Shown here: one piece after another, positions 21,937 to 35,703 of the stretch
Layout: every line of letters starts with the position of its first letter
Position numbering within the stretch: the first letter of the stretch is position 1
Assembly (NCBI GenBank): GCA_933228675.1
Contig: OW121743.1
Coordinates: forward strand, 65,809,998 to 65,873,997
From: Stomorhina lunata
Lineage: Eukaryota > Arthropoda > Insecta > Diptera > Rhiniidae
DNA: 64,000 nucleotides
Direction: 5' to 3'
Program-made: the position numbers and the translations under genes
The notes under the pieces: model-generated
Told to the model about the DNA's origin: nothing
What the model saw: the letters and a program-made list of their open reading frames with translations, nothing else
The model's database searches: none

Positions 21937-22207
21937 TATATATGACTTTCTCCAAGAAAAGGGACCTAGTGTGTCAAAAAACGGGTTAAGAGTAGATTCT
22001 GGTACCTAAAAGGGCGTAGAATAAGATGAAATGATTAGACTTTTGATTAAAATTTATTTAACACATAAAAACGTACAAAACGAACTTGGGAAAGTTGATA
22101 AAAATGAAAAAAACATTAAAATTTAATTTTTTGTTTTCTATTTTTTTTTTTTTAACTAAATTTTCACACACTAGGTCCATTTAATCGGAGAAGGTCGCAT
22201 ATATAAC
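21933..22207. mobile_element. MITE-like inverted-repeat element, 275 bp
   Basis: Imperfect inverted arms of 47 bases (21933-21979 and 22161-22207), with GGACCTAGTGTGT on the left and ACACACTAGGTCC on the right, and GTTATATATATG / CATATATAAC at the tips. The interior is AT-rich and non-coding. The TA-rich tips would suit a TA target duplication, but this cannot be confirmed because the left tip overlaps the Helentron end. Confidence 0.65.
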
Positions 22208-23797
22208 TGTTTTTTTCTTGATGCATTTCGGTGGTTGGTTGTGCCATTATCATCAGGAGGATTATCCATAATTTCAGACATATCGGAAACCAAGCATTAT
22301 ATCTAAGTTGCGTGATGGAATATATACGAATTATAAATATCTTTTGATTATTCTGGACTCTAAACTATCCACATTCTTTCGCATTGCCCTGCTTTAACAA
22401 ATTATAGGGCAAATTATCTGTCAAATGCTTTTCTTTACGATTTATCTGATCTTTTGAACATAAATGACTCATTCGTTGCAGCATATCACTGGCTCTAAAG
22501 AGCCTTTGTTTAATCCCTAGTAGTCTATAAATCTTTCTATTCTTTTTCTTGAAGACACTACAAAGAGGCCATTTGTAGGACCCAAACTGCTAAACTAATT
22601 TCCTTTTTGATAAATTCCAGACTTTTTTTCCTTTGCATTTCACTTTTCCATCTTCCATTTATTCCATTTATTTGACATGTCAAAAGTACAAACAACTTTC
22701 CACTTTCTGTAAAATTGTAAATTGGCCGGACTCTACAATTTAGGGACATAAAATGAAATGTCGCCAATTAAAATCACTGCGTGACATAAATGCATGTCAC
22801 CTAAAGTCATTTTATAAAAGTACTCGTATTGTGTATGCCTGCACAAAAACATTCACAAGAAACTAGCAAGAATTTTATTGCATACTTTTAGGTGAAAAAT
22901 GTATACCCAGTAAATTAAAATATGAGAAGCGTCAGATATCGGAAATATATTTGATGCTTTTTTGATATTTTGCCAAAAATTCGATTCTCTATCTATGTAA
23001 CAATTTTAATATATGTTTTTATCATATTATTTTTGATTAATGTTAGGCATTATACTATCGGATATATAGAGCTATGATCTGATATATAACTGTGAAGTGA
23101 TTTCTGCTTTTGGCCTGACTCTTTCATATTAAATGGACTTAAAATATGTACTCATAAATTATTCTATGAACATTTTGTTCTGATCTTCTGAAACTATTTT
23201 CGATCTTAGAAATCGATCTAGCTACTCATGTATGTACTCAGATATTGATTTTAAACCGATTACAAGTCTGATATTATTTTATATTAAAACTTTATATAAC
23301 TGCCTTTAGAATTTCACTAGAGTTCATATTGATCATAAAGTCTCCCCAAATTTTTTTAAACAGACAGATCAGATCTTTGACTATCTCTCTCTCATTTCAG
23401 AAGACTTTCCATTTTAGTTTCGATAGCTTCAAGTCGTTTCATATAGTTCGTTCTGAGTTCTGATAAATTTGTTTAATGGGTATGCTGAAATTTAATTTCA
23501 ATGTAAATATTAGTGTTTAACTTTTTGTTTTGCCATAATACAGCCTTATGGTGTGGCATGCAACTAAATGCTGTAAATCATACAAACAACAATTAATTGT
23601 GTAACACAATTTTAAATTATGCAAAATTAAACTAAAACTACTAACGAACAAACAAAACCGATAGTTTGTTCGCTTTTACTGACTGACATTTTGCAATGAA
23701 AAGCGATTAAAACAGCGTATGGTAGGAGCAGAAAACGGGAAATGGTTGCAATCAGTTATTTTGACGGTAAACGAAGGTAGATTGAAAAGTAATTAAA
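22208..23797. other. No recognised feature
   Basis: Non-repetitive AT-rich DNA. A 69-aa minus frame at 22558-22767 has no recognisable domain. No gene or repeat was seen. Confidence 0.5.
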
Positions 23798-26175
23798 TAT
23801 TTGACTAAATGTAGTACATTTGTCCATATTTACTACATTTGACTATATATAGTCAGACTATATGTTGTCCATTTGACTATATGTAGTCAAGTTGACTTTA
23901 TGTAATCAATTTGACTATATGAAGTCATTTTGACTATATGAAGTCAATTTAACTATACGTAGTTAATTTGACCGTATGTTGTCAAATAGACTAGATATAG
24001 TCAATGTAGTAAATTTGACAAAATGTAGTCCAATAGACTAGATATAGCCTATGTAGTAAATTTGACTAAATGTAGTCAAATAGATAAGATATAGTCAATT
24101 TGAGATATAGATTTTTGACTATATGTAGTCAATTTCTCAAATTTACTACATATAGTCAAATTGACTACATAAAGAGTCAATTTGACTATATGTAGTAAAT
24201 TTGACCAAATGTAGTCCGCTAGTCTATATGTAGTCTATTTGACTGTATATAGAAAATTTGACTACATGTAGTCAATTTGGCTGTATATATATATTCAATT
24301 TGACTATATGTAGTCAATTTGATTACATGTAGTAAAATTGAAATGTAATACCTTTTGCTATATATAGGCTATTTGACTATATGTAGTCAATATGACTATA
24401 TCTAGTCAATTTAACTTTATATAGTCAATTTGACAATTAGTAGCCAATTTGACAATATGTAGTTAATTTGACTATATGTAGTCAAATTGGCTACATGTAG
24501 TCAAATTGACTACATATAGTCAAATTGACTACATATAGTCAAATAGATTACATATAGTCAAATGGACTACATATAGAAAAACGGACTACATTTGTAGTAT
24601 ATATAGTCAAATTGACTATAAAGGGCCAAATTGACTACATATAGTCAAATTGACTACATATAGTCAAATTGACTATAAAGGGCCAAATTGACTACATATA
24701 GTCAAATTGACTATACGTAGTCAATTTGACTATATGTAGTCAATTTGACTATATGTAGTCAATTCGGCTACATATAGTAAATTTGACTACATATAGTCAA
24801 TTTGACAATATGTAGTCAATTTGACTATATATAGTCAATTTGACTATATGTAGTTCATTTGACTATTTGTAGTCCCTTTGACAATATGTAGTCAATTTGA
24901 ATATATGTATTCAATTTGACTGTATGTAGTCCATTGGACTTTATGTAGTCAATTTGACCATATGTAGTCAATTTGACTATGAAGTTCTTTAGACTATATG
25001 TAGTCAATTTGACTATATGTAGTCAATTTGATTATATGTTGTCAATATGACTATATGTAGTCAATTTGACTATATATAGTCCATTTGACTATATGTAGTC
25101 ACTTTGACTATATGAAGTCAATGTGACTATATGTAGTCAATTTGACTTTATGTAGTCAATTTGATAATATGCAGTCAATTTGACTATATGTAGTCAATTT
25201 GACTATATGTAGTCGATTTGACTATATGTAGTCACTTTGACTATATGTAGTCACTTTGTCTATATGTAGTCAATTTGACTATATGTATTCAATTTGACTA
25301 TATGTCGTCACTTTGACTACATGTAGTCAATTTGACTATATGTAGTCAATTCGGCTATATGTAGTCAATTTGACTATATGTAGTCCAGTTGACTATATGT
25401 GGTCCATTTGACTATATGTGGTCCATTTGACTATTTGTGGTCAATTTGACTATATGTAGTCAATTTAACTATATGTAGTCAATATGACTATTTGTAGTCA
25501 ATTTGACTATATGTAGTCAATTTGACTATATGTAGCCCATTTGACTATATATAGTTAATTTAACTATATGTAGTCAATTTTACTATATGTAGTCAGTTTT
25601 ACTTTATGTAGTCAATTTGTATGTATGTAGTCAATTTGATTATATGTAGTCCATTTGACTATATGTATATTATTTAACAATATGAAGTCAATTTGACTAT
25701 ATGTAGTAAATTTGATAATATCTAGTCAATTTCACTATATGTAGTCAGTTTTACTTTATGTAGTCAATTTGTATGTATGTAGTTAATTTGATTTTATGTA
25801 GTCAATTCGACTATATGTAGTCAATTTGACTAGATGTAGTAAATTTAACTATATGCTGTCAATTTGACTATATGTAGTCAATTAGACTATATGTAGTCAA
25901 TTTGACTATATGTAGTCAATTTGACTACATGTAGTCAATTTGACTACATGTAGCTTATTTAACTTTATGTAGTCAATTTGACAAAATGTGGTCAATTTGA
26001 CTTTTTGTAGTCAATCTGACTATTTGTAGTCAATTTTACTATATGTAGTCCATTTGTAGTCAATATGTCTATATGTAGTCAATTTGACTATATGTAGTCA
26101 ATTTGACTATAATTAGTGAATTCGACTATATGTAGTTCATTTGACTATATTAAGTCAATAGTCAGTTTTACTATG
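23798..26175. repeat. 19-bp minisatellite, TTGACTATATGTAGTCAA type
   Basis: About 120 tandem units with a period close to 19 bases. The monomer is nearly its own reverse complement (TTGACTATATGTAGTCAA against TTGACTACATATAGTCAA). Most units read ATATGTAG on the plus strand. The segment 24480-24710 reads CTACATAT instead, so it is inverted, and it carries an extra repeated ACTATAAAGGGCCAAATTG block. Units are diverged, especially near both ends. Confidence 0.95.
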
Positions 26176-27097
26176 TAGAACTTTTCTAAATAAATTTACT
26201 ATTTTTTATTTATTTTCCTTAAAAAACCTATTGTAAGGCACATTATGTCACCTACCCCGATGCATTTAAAGCGAAAAACCAATCTGTTACAACACGCAAA
26301 AGTATTAAATGGGCGTCTATTGCATTTTAATAACATTTAATAATAAATTTCCCAAGTTGACGATATCGACGAGAGGGTGAAAATTTGACAAAATACGAAA
26401 ACAAAAACTTTTGCACAAACGAATGAAAACGCCAGTAAAACTAATGTGTAAACTGCAACAACTCCAGAGCAATCAAAAAATAATTTTTGGAATGGGTGAG
26501 ACAAATAGCCCCCTCAAATTAAACGATTGTATTCAACGGTGGCCAATCTGCCTTTGAGCAATATTAGCACTTTAAATGTGCCAACCTTTTTGCCGTTTTG
26601 CGCTTGATGATTTAGTGCAATATGAAATCCTTTGTTCACTTTTTTCTCCTCTTTCTTAAATATTATTTGATAATTAAAGTAATTGTAGAGGTTTCCCTAT
26701 TTTTTGTCCTTGCTTTTTGTTATTTTGTGTTGGTTAAACTTTAATTTGTTTTAAAAATGTTTTCGTGCTTTTGATGGCATAAATGCCAACAATTTTCTAA
26801 AACATACATATAATGGCAATTAATTACGGAAAGCACATCCTATATTTTTTTAGCGAAAAACAAACTATTACACAAAAAAATGAATGACTAAATATTACGT
26901 GCCTTGGTCAGGTGTGATTAGTTTTTGAAGAAAAAAAAACATTGACATAAATTTAAAATGTTCTTAGAAGGCCTTTTTCGTTTTGAACTTTAGTTAGAAA
27001 AGGGGAGGTAAATAAAGTTTCCTTGATATGAAAAGGAAATTAAACGCTTTTTAGTAAATGAAAATTTTTTATATTAAAATGGGTTTAAAATAAAATT
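26176..27097. other. Non-repetitive spacer
   Basis: Less AT-biased than the arrays beside it, with stretches such as GTTGACGATATCGACGAGAG and TTTTTGCCGTTTTGCGCTTG. No ORF, RNA gene or repeat was recognised. It could hold conserved non-coding DNA. Confidence 0.5.
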
Positions 27098-29663
27098 TGA
27101 ACACCAAAAATTTCTATAGAAAATTTTAATACTGAAAATTTTTTATAAAAGGTTTTATTATCAAAAATTTTCTATAAAAAATTTCAATATCGAAAATTTT
27201 CTATAAAAAATTTTAATACCGAAATTTTTTTTTTAAAAAATTTCAATCCTAAAAATTTTCTATAGAAAATTTTAATACCGAAAATTTCTTATAAAAAAAT
27301 TTTAATACCGACAATTTTCTAAGAAAAAATTTAATACCGAAATTTTTTATAAAAAATTGTAATTCCGAAAATTTTCTATAAAAAATTTTATTACCAAAAA
27401 TTTTCTATAACAATTTTAATACCAAAAATTTTAACACCGAGAATTTTTTATAAAAAATTTTAATACCGAAATTTTTCTATAACAAATTTTAATACCGAAA
27501 TTTTTCTTAAAAAAAATTTCTTAAAAAATTTTAATACCAAAAATTTTCTATAAAAAATTTTAATACCAAAAATTTTCTATAAAAAATTTTAATACCAAAA
27601 ATTTTCTATAAAAAATTTTAATACTAAAAACTTTTTATAAAAAATTTTAATATCGAAATCTTTCTATAAACAATTTTAACACCAAAATTTTCTATAAAAA
27701 TTTTAATACCAAAAATTTTCTATAAAAAATTTTAATACCGAAAATTTTCTAAAAAAAAAAAAATTTTAATACCGAAAATTTTTTAAAAAAAATTTAATAC
27801 AAAAAATTTTCTATAAAAAATTTTAATACCGAAAATTTTTTATAAAAAATTTTAATACTAAAAATTTTCTTTAAAAAATTTTAATATGGAAAATTTTCGG
27901 TAAAAAAAAGGTTAATAAGTTTTAATACCGAAAACTTTCTATAAAAATGTTAATACCGTAAATTTTTAATAAAAAATTTTAATTCCGAAAATTATTTATA
28001 AAAAATTTTAATACCGTAAATTTTCTATAAAAAATTTTAATACCGAAAATCTTCTATAAAAAATTTTAATACTAAAATTTCCTATAAAAAATTTAAATAC
28101 CGAAATTTTTCTATAAAAAATTTTAATACTAAAATTTCCTATAAAAAATTTTAATACCGAAAATTTTCTATGAAAAGTTTTAATACCGAAAATTTTCTAT
28201 GAAAAGTTTTAATACCGAAAATTTTTGATAAAAAATTTTAATAGCGAAATTTTTCTAAAAAATATTTTAATTTATAAAAAAAATTCTATAAAAAGTTTTA
28301 ATACCGAAAATTTTTCATAAAAAATTTTAATTCCGAAAATTATTTATAAAAAATTTTAATACCAAAAATTTTCTATAAAAAATTTTAATACCGAAAATCT
28401 TCTATAAAAAATTTTAATACTAAAATTTCCTATAAAAAATTTAAATACCGAAATTTTTCTATAAAAAATTTTAATACTAAAATTTCCTATAAAAAATTTT
28501 AATACCGAAAATTTTCTATCAAAAATTTTAAAACCCAAAATTTTCTATTAAAAATTTTAATACCGAAAATTTTCTTTAAAAAATTTTAATACCAAAAATT
28601 TTCGATAAAAAATGTTAATACCGAAAATTTTCTATGAAAAGTTTTAATACCGAAAATTTTCTATGAAAAGTTGTAATACCGAAAATTTTTGATAAAAAAT
28701 TTTAATACCGAAATTTTTCTAAAAAATATTTTAATTTATAAAAAAAAATTTTATAAAAAGTTTTAATACCGAAAATTTTGAATAAAAAATTTTAATTCCG
28801 AAAATTATTTATAAAAAATTTTAATACCGAAGATTTTCTATAAAAAATTTTAATACCGAAAATCTTCTATAAAAAATTTTAATACTAAAATTTCCTATAA
28901 AATATTTTAATACCGAAAATTTCCTATAAAAAATTTTAATACCGAAAATTTTAAAACCGAAAATTTTCTTTTAAAAATTTTAATACCGAAAATTTTCTTT
29001 AAAAAATTTTAATACCAAAAATTTTCGATAAAAAATTTAAATACCGAAAATTTTCTATAAAAAATGTTAATGCCGAAAATCTTTTATACAAAATTTTAAT
29101 ACCGAAAATTTTCTATAAAAAATTTTAATACCGAAAATTTTCTATAAAAAATTTTAATACCGAAAATTTTCTATAAAAAATTTTAATACCGAAAATTTTC
29201 TATAAAAAATTTTAATACCGAAAATTTTCTATAAAAAATTTTAATATCGGAAATTTTTTATAAAAAATTTAAACCGAAAATTTTCTATAAAAAATGTTTA
29301 TACCGAAAATTTTCTATAAAAAATTTTAATACCAAAAATTTTCGATAAAAAATTTTAATACCGAAAATTTTTTATAAAAATTTTTAATGCCAAAAAATTT
29401 CTATAAAAAATTGTAATACCAAAAATTTTCGATAAAAAATTTTATTACCAAAAATTTTCTATAAAAAATTTTATTACCAAAAATTTTCTATAAAAAATTT
29501 TAATTCGAAAATTTTTTATAAAAAATTTTAATTCGAAAATTTTTTATAAAAAATGTTAATTCCCAAAATGTTTGATAAAAAATTTTAATACGGAAAATTT
29601 TCTATTAAAACTGTTAATACCAAAAATTTTCGATAAAATATTTTAATGCCGAAAAAATTTCCA
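27098..29663. repeat. 29-bp minisatellite, array A (AATACCG type)
   Basis: About 88 tandem 29-bp units, each with AAAATTTTCTATAAAAAA followed by TTTTAATACCG. It shows higher-order structure: a block beginning AATTCCGAAAATTATTTATA recurs at 27981, 28329 and 28794. The first interval is exactly 348 bases (12 units) and the second 465 (16 units), with four units added in the middle. Units at 29090-29240 are almost identical, showing recent local amplification. Frames inside are artefacts. Confidence 0.95.
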
Positions 29664-31185
29664 TTTTCAAAAATAATTATTTATTGTATCAACTTCACAA
29701 AAAATTTCTTTCTTCAAAGATATTCCCACATTAAGAAAGCCAATTTATTTAAATCTATATAATTTGATTTATTACAGACTTAAAATCTAAATATTTCCCT
29801 TAAAAAATCATTAAGTTCAATATTAAATCAAAATTTTCTCCCTCTACAAAAATCCATAAATTTCAAACATAAATATTTCATAATTCATAATTTAATTCAT
29901 TAAAGTATCATTAGGGGTATTTTTGTATTGCCATTAAACTTTTGTTAAAGAAACTAAAACGTGTATGAATTTCTGATGATATCAAATGAATTGAAGAAGA
30001 ATTTTGATATAAACTCGTACATGTGCTCCAATTAAAGTCAACTCTTTTTCTAATTTTCCAAAACTTAAGCCCAAATCAGCGTATTTGTGTCTTTTGGAGT
30101 TGCGTGTCAATCACAAATTTTGGATTTTTTTTTTATTTTTTTTTTTTTTTTAGAAAACGAAATATATCCAACAAATTGGTCATATTGTGTTTTTATGTTT
30201 TAATAAACATGATTTACTTATTAAAAATGGCTTTTTTCTGGTTTGTTTTAGTGTATTTTTATAACTTGGACCGGATGTGGCTTAAAGGGTTTTAGTTTGG
30301 TTTTGGCTTTTTTTTTTTTTGGATATGTTTGTAATTGTGTTAAAAGAGGGTTAATACTTTATTATTGATATTTAATGATTAAAATGCTTAAAATTTGAGA
30401 ATTAAATGAAAAAAGTTAAAAACGTAATAATAAACTGGTTATGAAATAATATCCGGTTAATTAACCGAATGTTTAACCCATGAAGTAGACAAAATGATTT
30501 TGGGAAATTTAAGATTTTTTTTAGAGGATCTTCTCTATATAAAATAATTAGAAATAGATTTTCGGAAATTATTTTTCAATTAATTTTTAAACGGAAATAC
30601 AAATTATAAAAATACAAATAACTTGTTTTATATTAAATATCAAAATAATTTGTTAAACTAAATAACTAATTTTGATCTTTAAGATTAAAGCTCATTTCCC
30701 CAAGATCTTTGCTATTAACACACACAAATTGTACTTCATTGTAACAAATCTCTGCCATTAGCATTTATATCTTAATTATCTAGCAAACCTTTAAAACATA
30801 TCCCCAACTATTTAACTCCCAAAAGCGAAAATCGTATTATAAAACGAAATAATCTCGCTATTGAGTCTTTTTATCCCCACACTTTTTTTCTCCATAAATT
30901 TCAAAAGCTTTTAGCTCATTATTTTTATAGCTTCGTTAAATGTTTTATCTTTTTAAGATTTTATTTATGCAAAGTCTACAGTTGCAATATCATTTCATCG
31001 GCATGATCGTCATCTCGATCACTCAACATTTTAGGGATCATCAAATTCTTGTAATACTTAATTGAGTTGCTTCAAACTCATTTACTTATTTGACTATATC
31101 TACAACTCACACCTGAAATTTAATACCAAGAACACGAGGATCATGACAAACGGTAAGATCCATTCAAAGAGTAATATCATTACAA
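29664..31185. other. Non-repetitive AT-rich spacer
   Basis: No gene recognised. A 90-aa plus frame at 30023-30295 crosses a T-run (30127-30151) and has no domain. It ends at the start of a Helentron-like element. Confidence 0.5.
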
Positions 31186-33840
31186 AACAAGTAAGAGTGG
31201 TATATTCGGCTTTGCCGAATCTTGGATACCCTTCACCAATGGTGTTCTAAAAGTAAAGTACAAAATCGTAAGAATATATTGATAATTATATAGTTTCTGA
31301 TTACTGACTTAGTTGAGCTCCACACAAATGCTTGATATCTATATTAATTTTCTTTTGTTCATACTAAATGTAATTCCTAGCAATATTTGGTTATACTAGT
31401 ATTGTATGCAAAGAGTTTTTAAAATTAAGAGTCAGAAAACGAAAAGTTTTTCGGTGGCGTCATCATCTAGAATAGTTATGGACACAAAGGTTAGGTTGGG
31501 CAGGTGGCTAATGTCTAAGGCAGCGTCACTTGGGTTCTAAAGTGGTCCCTTTGTGAAAAATAATGATTACTAGACTACAAGTAGAGAATGTTTATTTAAG
31601 CCAGCCAGTAGCTTCGAAATAAAATAGATACATATTTTACGAACATTTAATAAAGTTCGACCAGATAAACCATGCAGAAAAGATAGTTCAAAATGTAGAT
31701 CCCCTTAGATTTGCAAAAGAACATCGATTTGATGAAGATTAAGTATTCTGGCATGCAACCCAAAAACACAGTGCCCAGTGAGGGTTGTGTACTTTAATTC
31801 GTACGGATTATCCAACTAGTAAAAGTTCTTGATTAGTTATGTAAAACTCTGAAGTTAGCGGACTGATTTAGGTCAAAGCTTGTCAATGAATGTCAATGTA
31901 TACAAGCCTAAGAATTATAGGGTATACACTCTTAGGTTTAGAAACATACGTGAAATATATAGCTTTTGAATGGATGGATACCAGCTTTGTCGGAAAAGTT
32001 ATTGAAGATTTAGTTATTAATCTGAAGTTAGTTAAAATGAACACTTCATCAATAATATTTGGGATGTATTGTTCTTTCGATCTGTCCGATGGATGTTTGG
32101 AAAGTTTTGCTCAAGTTCCTTGTGCAATTTTAATGTGATTTAATTTATCAGCATTAAATCGATTCCCGGTCGGGGTTATATGGGAGATTTCACTAAATGT
32201 GAGTAGAGCTGGCCCATTTTCAATATTGAACTTTTCAAGAGATCAGAAATACTTTTGTCAAATGTTGTCCCTCTAGAAAGTTTATTTTAGGCGCTATCGC
32301 CCTGAATATCAATATTGTACAACGTCTTTATACTAAATGTCATCATCGTATCTTATGCGAAGTTATACGGGATCAATTGTCAAACGTGAACGGATTTCTC
32401 CCAATTGCAATTAAAAAATTTAAATTTTCGTTGATATGTGAGATACTTACATACATATGTAGGTTTTGAACGGATATCATGTAGTTATCTTCATTTCTGT
32501 ACTTCCTAGGAAGATTAATTTGATATATAATACATTCTCAAATATTATCATAGTATTCAAAAGTCAGACACAAAATTAAGATTAATGCTAAAATCAGATT
32601 TGTGGAGCTCCTGGATTTTACACAAAATTTTTGGATATTGTCCCACCCTGAATTTTATCATTGTCGATCAAAACACCATCGCTTAAACGCTAAATTATAT
32701 CTACCACAAATTACCGAATGCATCAGGATTTAGGTAATCCCCTGCGAAGGACGCTAGTAAATTTCATCAAAATAAACACCTGAGATATCGACAAAACAGG
32801 AGCTCCAAAAACTTGACTACAACAGAAAAAATTACAGACAGGTAGACGGACGGACAAAAAAACAGACGGACGGACGGACGGACAAACAAACAGACGGACG
32901 GACGGAGGTCGCGAAATCGATTCTCCTGCCGATTCTGAGTTGATCGGTACAATTTGAATGGTATTCGTAATCAGATTTGTGGAGTATAGATTTTAGAAAG
33001 TCCTCACACAAAGAACGATGTCAAATTTCATCACAATCGGTCCATAAACACCTGAGATATCGCTGAAACATTACTTACAAAATGTAAACAAAATTTCTTA
33101 GACACGTACTTTGGGCAATTTGCTGTACATCAAATGTAGTGTTAAGGCGATATCTCAATTGTTTATGGACCGGTTTTGATAAAATTTAATAACGTGCTTG
33201 GCGGGGGAATTTCCTAAAATCTTATATAAAATGTATGTAGGTCCGTGCTAAAGGAGGATGGTTTTTCCTATTTCTGCATTTCATTTTTTCAACAAACATT
33301 CTCTAATGCGAACTTTGATCAATTTGCGATACATTAAATTCAGTGTTTTGGCGATATCTCAGTTGTTTATGGACCGATTTTGATTTTACAGAGTGCTTTG
33401 GTAAACTATTTCCTACAATCTGATATATAACATATTATCACATGTACACCAGAAGTATCTTTTTTCTCTTGTTATTTAAAAGTGTGTTTCAATCAAAAAT
33501 TTTACAATTTTCGTCTAATTTTTGGTATTTTTTCGATATTTTCGGTGTTTATAAACCGATTTTAATGAAATTTAATAGCGTTCATTGCGGGAGAATTTCC
33601 TAAAATCTGATATATAATTTATGTAAGTCCCTCCTCCAGGGGCTTCAGAAACTTGATTTCAACAGACAGACGGACGGACGGACAGGCAGACAGACAGACA
33701 GACGGACATTGCTTAATCGATTCTCCTCCCGATTCTGAGTCGATCGGTATAATTTTTATGGGGTCTACGATCACTAATAAAAATTACAAACGGAATCACA
33801 AACTTATTATACCCTTTCACCTATTGGTGAAGGGTATAAA
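31186..33840 (+). mobile_element. Helentron-like repeat, subfamily 3 (2.65 kb, mosaic)
   Basis: Starts AACAAGTAAGAGTGGTATAT with a perfect hairpin ATTCGGCTTTGCCGAAT (31204-31220), then TACCCTTCACCA. It ends TACCCTTTCACC, TAT, TGGTGAAGGGTATAAA at 33810-33840. TACCCTTCACCA and TGGTGAAGGGTA form the subterminal inverted repeat. Two GTCY tracts (about 32840-32909 and 33663-33710) and repeated blocks around GCGATATCTCA.TTGTTTATGG (33150, 33350) and CCTGAGATATCG (32780, 33050) sit in the second half. The 32130-32400 part resembles subfamily 2, so it may be two or more fused copies. No Rep-helicase was found. Confidence 0.7.
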
Positions 33841-34160
33841 AAATACGATCATTATAAGAATATTCTCTAATAGTCTATAAAAGTTTTAAGAGTACAGAAG
33901 GTTTAACTATTTTAATTGTTGAACTGACTAAGGAGTGATGAGATGAAATGACGATCATAAATGGAATCATAAAAAAAGATTTTGTAATACTATTTGCAAC
34001 TTAATTTCGGTTCTTTTATTTAATTAGTTTAATGTGATTGGGATTTTAGTGTGATATTGCAGCTGATGCAAAGGTGTTAAAAATTTGTTGGATTTCATAC
34101 ATTCTGTTTGAACCTAGATGCCTATATACTAATGACTGTAACTCACATAACTACAATTCG
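33841..34160. other. Spacer, no recognised feature
   Basis: About 320 bases of AT-rich DNA between Helentron-like copies of different subfamilies, without an ORF or repeat. Confidence 0.45.
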
Positions 34161-34490
34161 TATACCCTTCATCTACATATGTTGAAAGGGTATTATAAGT
34201 TTGTGCTGATGTATGTAACTCATAGAAGTATTTATCTTAGACCCACCTTTTAGTATACCAATTAGCTTAGAATCATTAGAATCACTTTCTGAGTCGATTT
34301 AGCGATGTCAGTCCATGCGTCCGTCTGGCTAAACGGCTGGTTGGCTGGACCCCATGTAAACCAATCAAATTTGGCGCATATAACTGTTTTGATAGTGCGA
34401 CCATGGCTATTGAAATTCGTCAAAATAGGTCCATTATTTATGTAGGTCCCACTTTCCGAAATTGATATTTTGGCCACAAATATCAATATT
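34161..34490 (-). mobile_element. Helentron-like repeat, subfamily 1, part 1 of a split copy
   Basis: The 3' half of a minus-strand copy (TATACCCTTCATCTACATAT at its end, the CGTCCGTCTGGCT tract near 34320). It stops at CACAAATATCAATATT, where another copy begins. The rest resumes at 35281 with TTTTCATGAAATACTGC, which follows that point in unbroken copies. Confidence 0.8.
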
Positions 34491-35280
34491 TATACCCTTC
34501 ACCACCATAGGTGGAAAGGGTATTATAAGTTTGTGCTGATGTTTGTAACGCATAGAAATATTTGTCTTAGACCCACCTTTTAGTATACCAATAGGCTTAG
34601 AATCACTTTCTGAGTCGATTTAGCGATGTCCGTCCGTCCGTCTGGCTGGACCCCCATGTAAACCTTGTAATCAAACTACAGGTCGCAATTCTAAAGATAA
34701 TTTGATGAAATTTGGCACAGATCATTTTTTTGATAATGGGACCATGGCTATTGAAATTGGTCAAAATTGGTCCATTATTTATGGTACCTCCCATAGGTCC
34801 CACTTCCCGGAATTGCTATATTGGCCACGAATATCAATATTTTTTCATGAAATTTAAAACAAATACTGCTTATGTCAACAAAAATCACTGTACCAAATTT
34901 TGTTGAAATCGGTTCACATTTGACTATAGCTCCCATACAAACTCTTCTTTAAAAACGCACTAAATGAGACAAAAAATCACTAAAACGCTCGTAAATCTAA
35001 AGATAATAAAAATTTTGAGTTTATTTTTTGCATACATAATTTTTGTAACAACTGTAATTAATCTGCCAAATTTCGAGATAATCGGTCCACATTTGACCCT
35101 AGCTCTCATATAAGTCCAAATGACGGAAACAGGTTGAATATATAAGTTTTGAGAAAATGTTTGTATGATGGCAAAATTTAGCAAATATTTGTCTTTACAC
35201 ACGAAAAATAACACCTTTGACCTTAGTGGTGAAGGGCATCGTATGGTCGGCTTGACCGACTATAGCGCTTTCTTACTTGT
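34491..35280 (-). mobile_element. Helentron-like repeat, subfamily 1, nested copy
   Basis: A full 790-bp minus-strand element from TATACCCTTCACCACCATAG to CTTTCTTACTTGT, inserted inside a copy of the same subfamily. Its GTCY tract is CGTCCGTCCGTCTGG near 34630. The run of T at the junctions fits the insertion within T-runs known for Helentrons, with no target duplication needed. Confidence 0.85.
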
Positions 35281-35703
35281 TTTTTCATGAAATACTGCTT
35301 ATGTAAACCAAAATCACTGTACCAAATTTAGTTCAAATCGGTCCACATTTGACAATAGCTTCCATACAAACTCTTCTGTCAAAAAGCACTAAATAAGACA
35401 AAAAAATCTCTAAAACGGTCGTTAAACTGAAGATAATGAGAATTTTAAGTTTATTTTTTGCATACATAATTTTTGTTACAACCGTAATCAATGCCAAATT
35501 TCGAGATTATCGGTCAACATTTGACCGTAGCTCTCATATAAGTCTAAATGATGGAAACAGCTTAAATTTATAAGTTTTGAGAAAATGTTTGTATGATGGC
35601 AAAATTTAGCAAATATTTGTCTTTATTTAAGAAAATGAACATCTTTGACCTTACTGGTGAAGGGTATCGTATAGTAGGGCTTGACCGACTATAGCACTTT
35701 CTG
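35281..35703 (-). mobile_element. Helentron-like repeat, subfamily 1, part 2 of the split copy
   Basis: Continues the copy interrupted at 34490, from TTTTCATGAAATACTGC to AGGGCTTGACCGACTATAGC and CACTTTCT. The last bases of the conserved start (ACTTGTT) are missing, so its 5' tip is lost or mutated. Confidence 0.78.

Noticed and set aside
22558..22767. 69-aa minus-strand ORF
   Set aside because: Length expected by chance and no recognisable motif.
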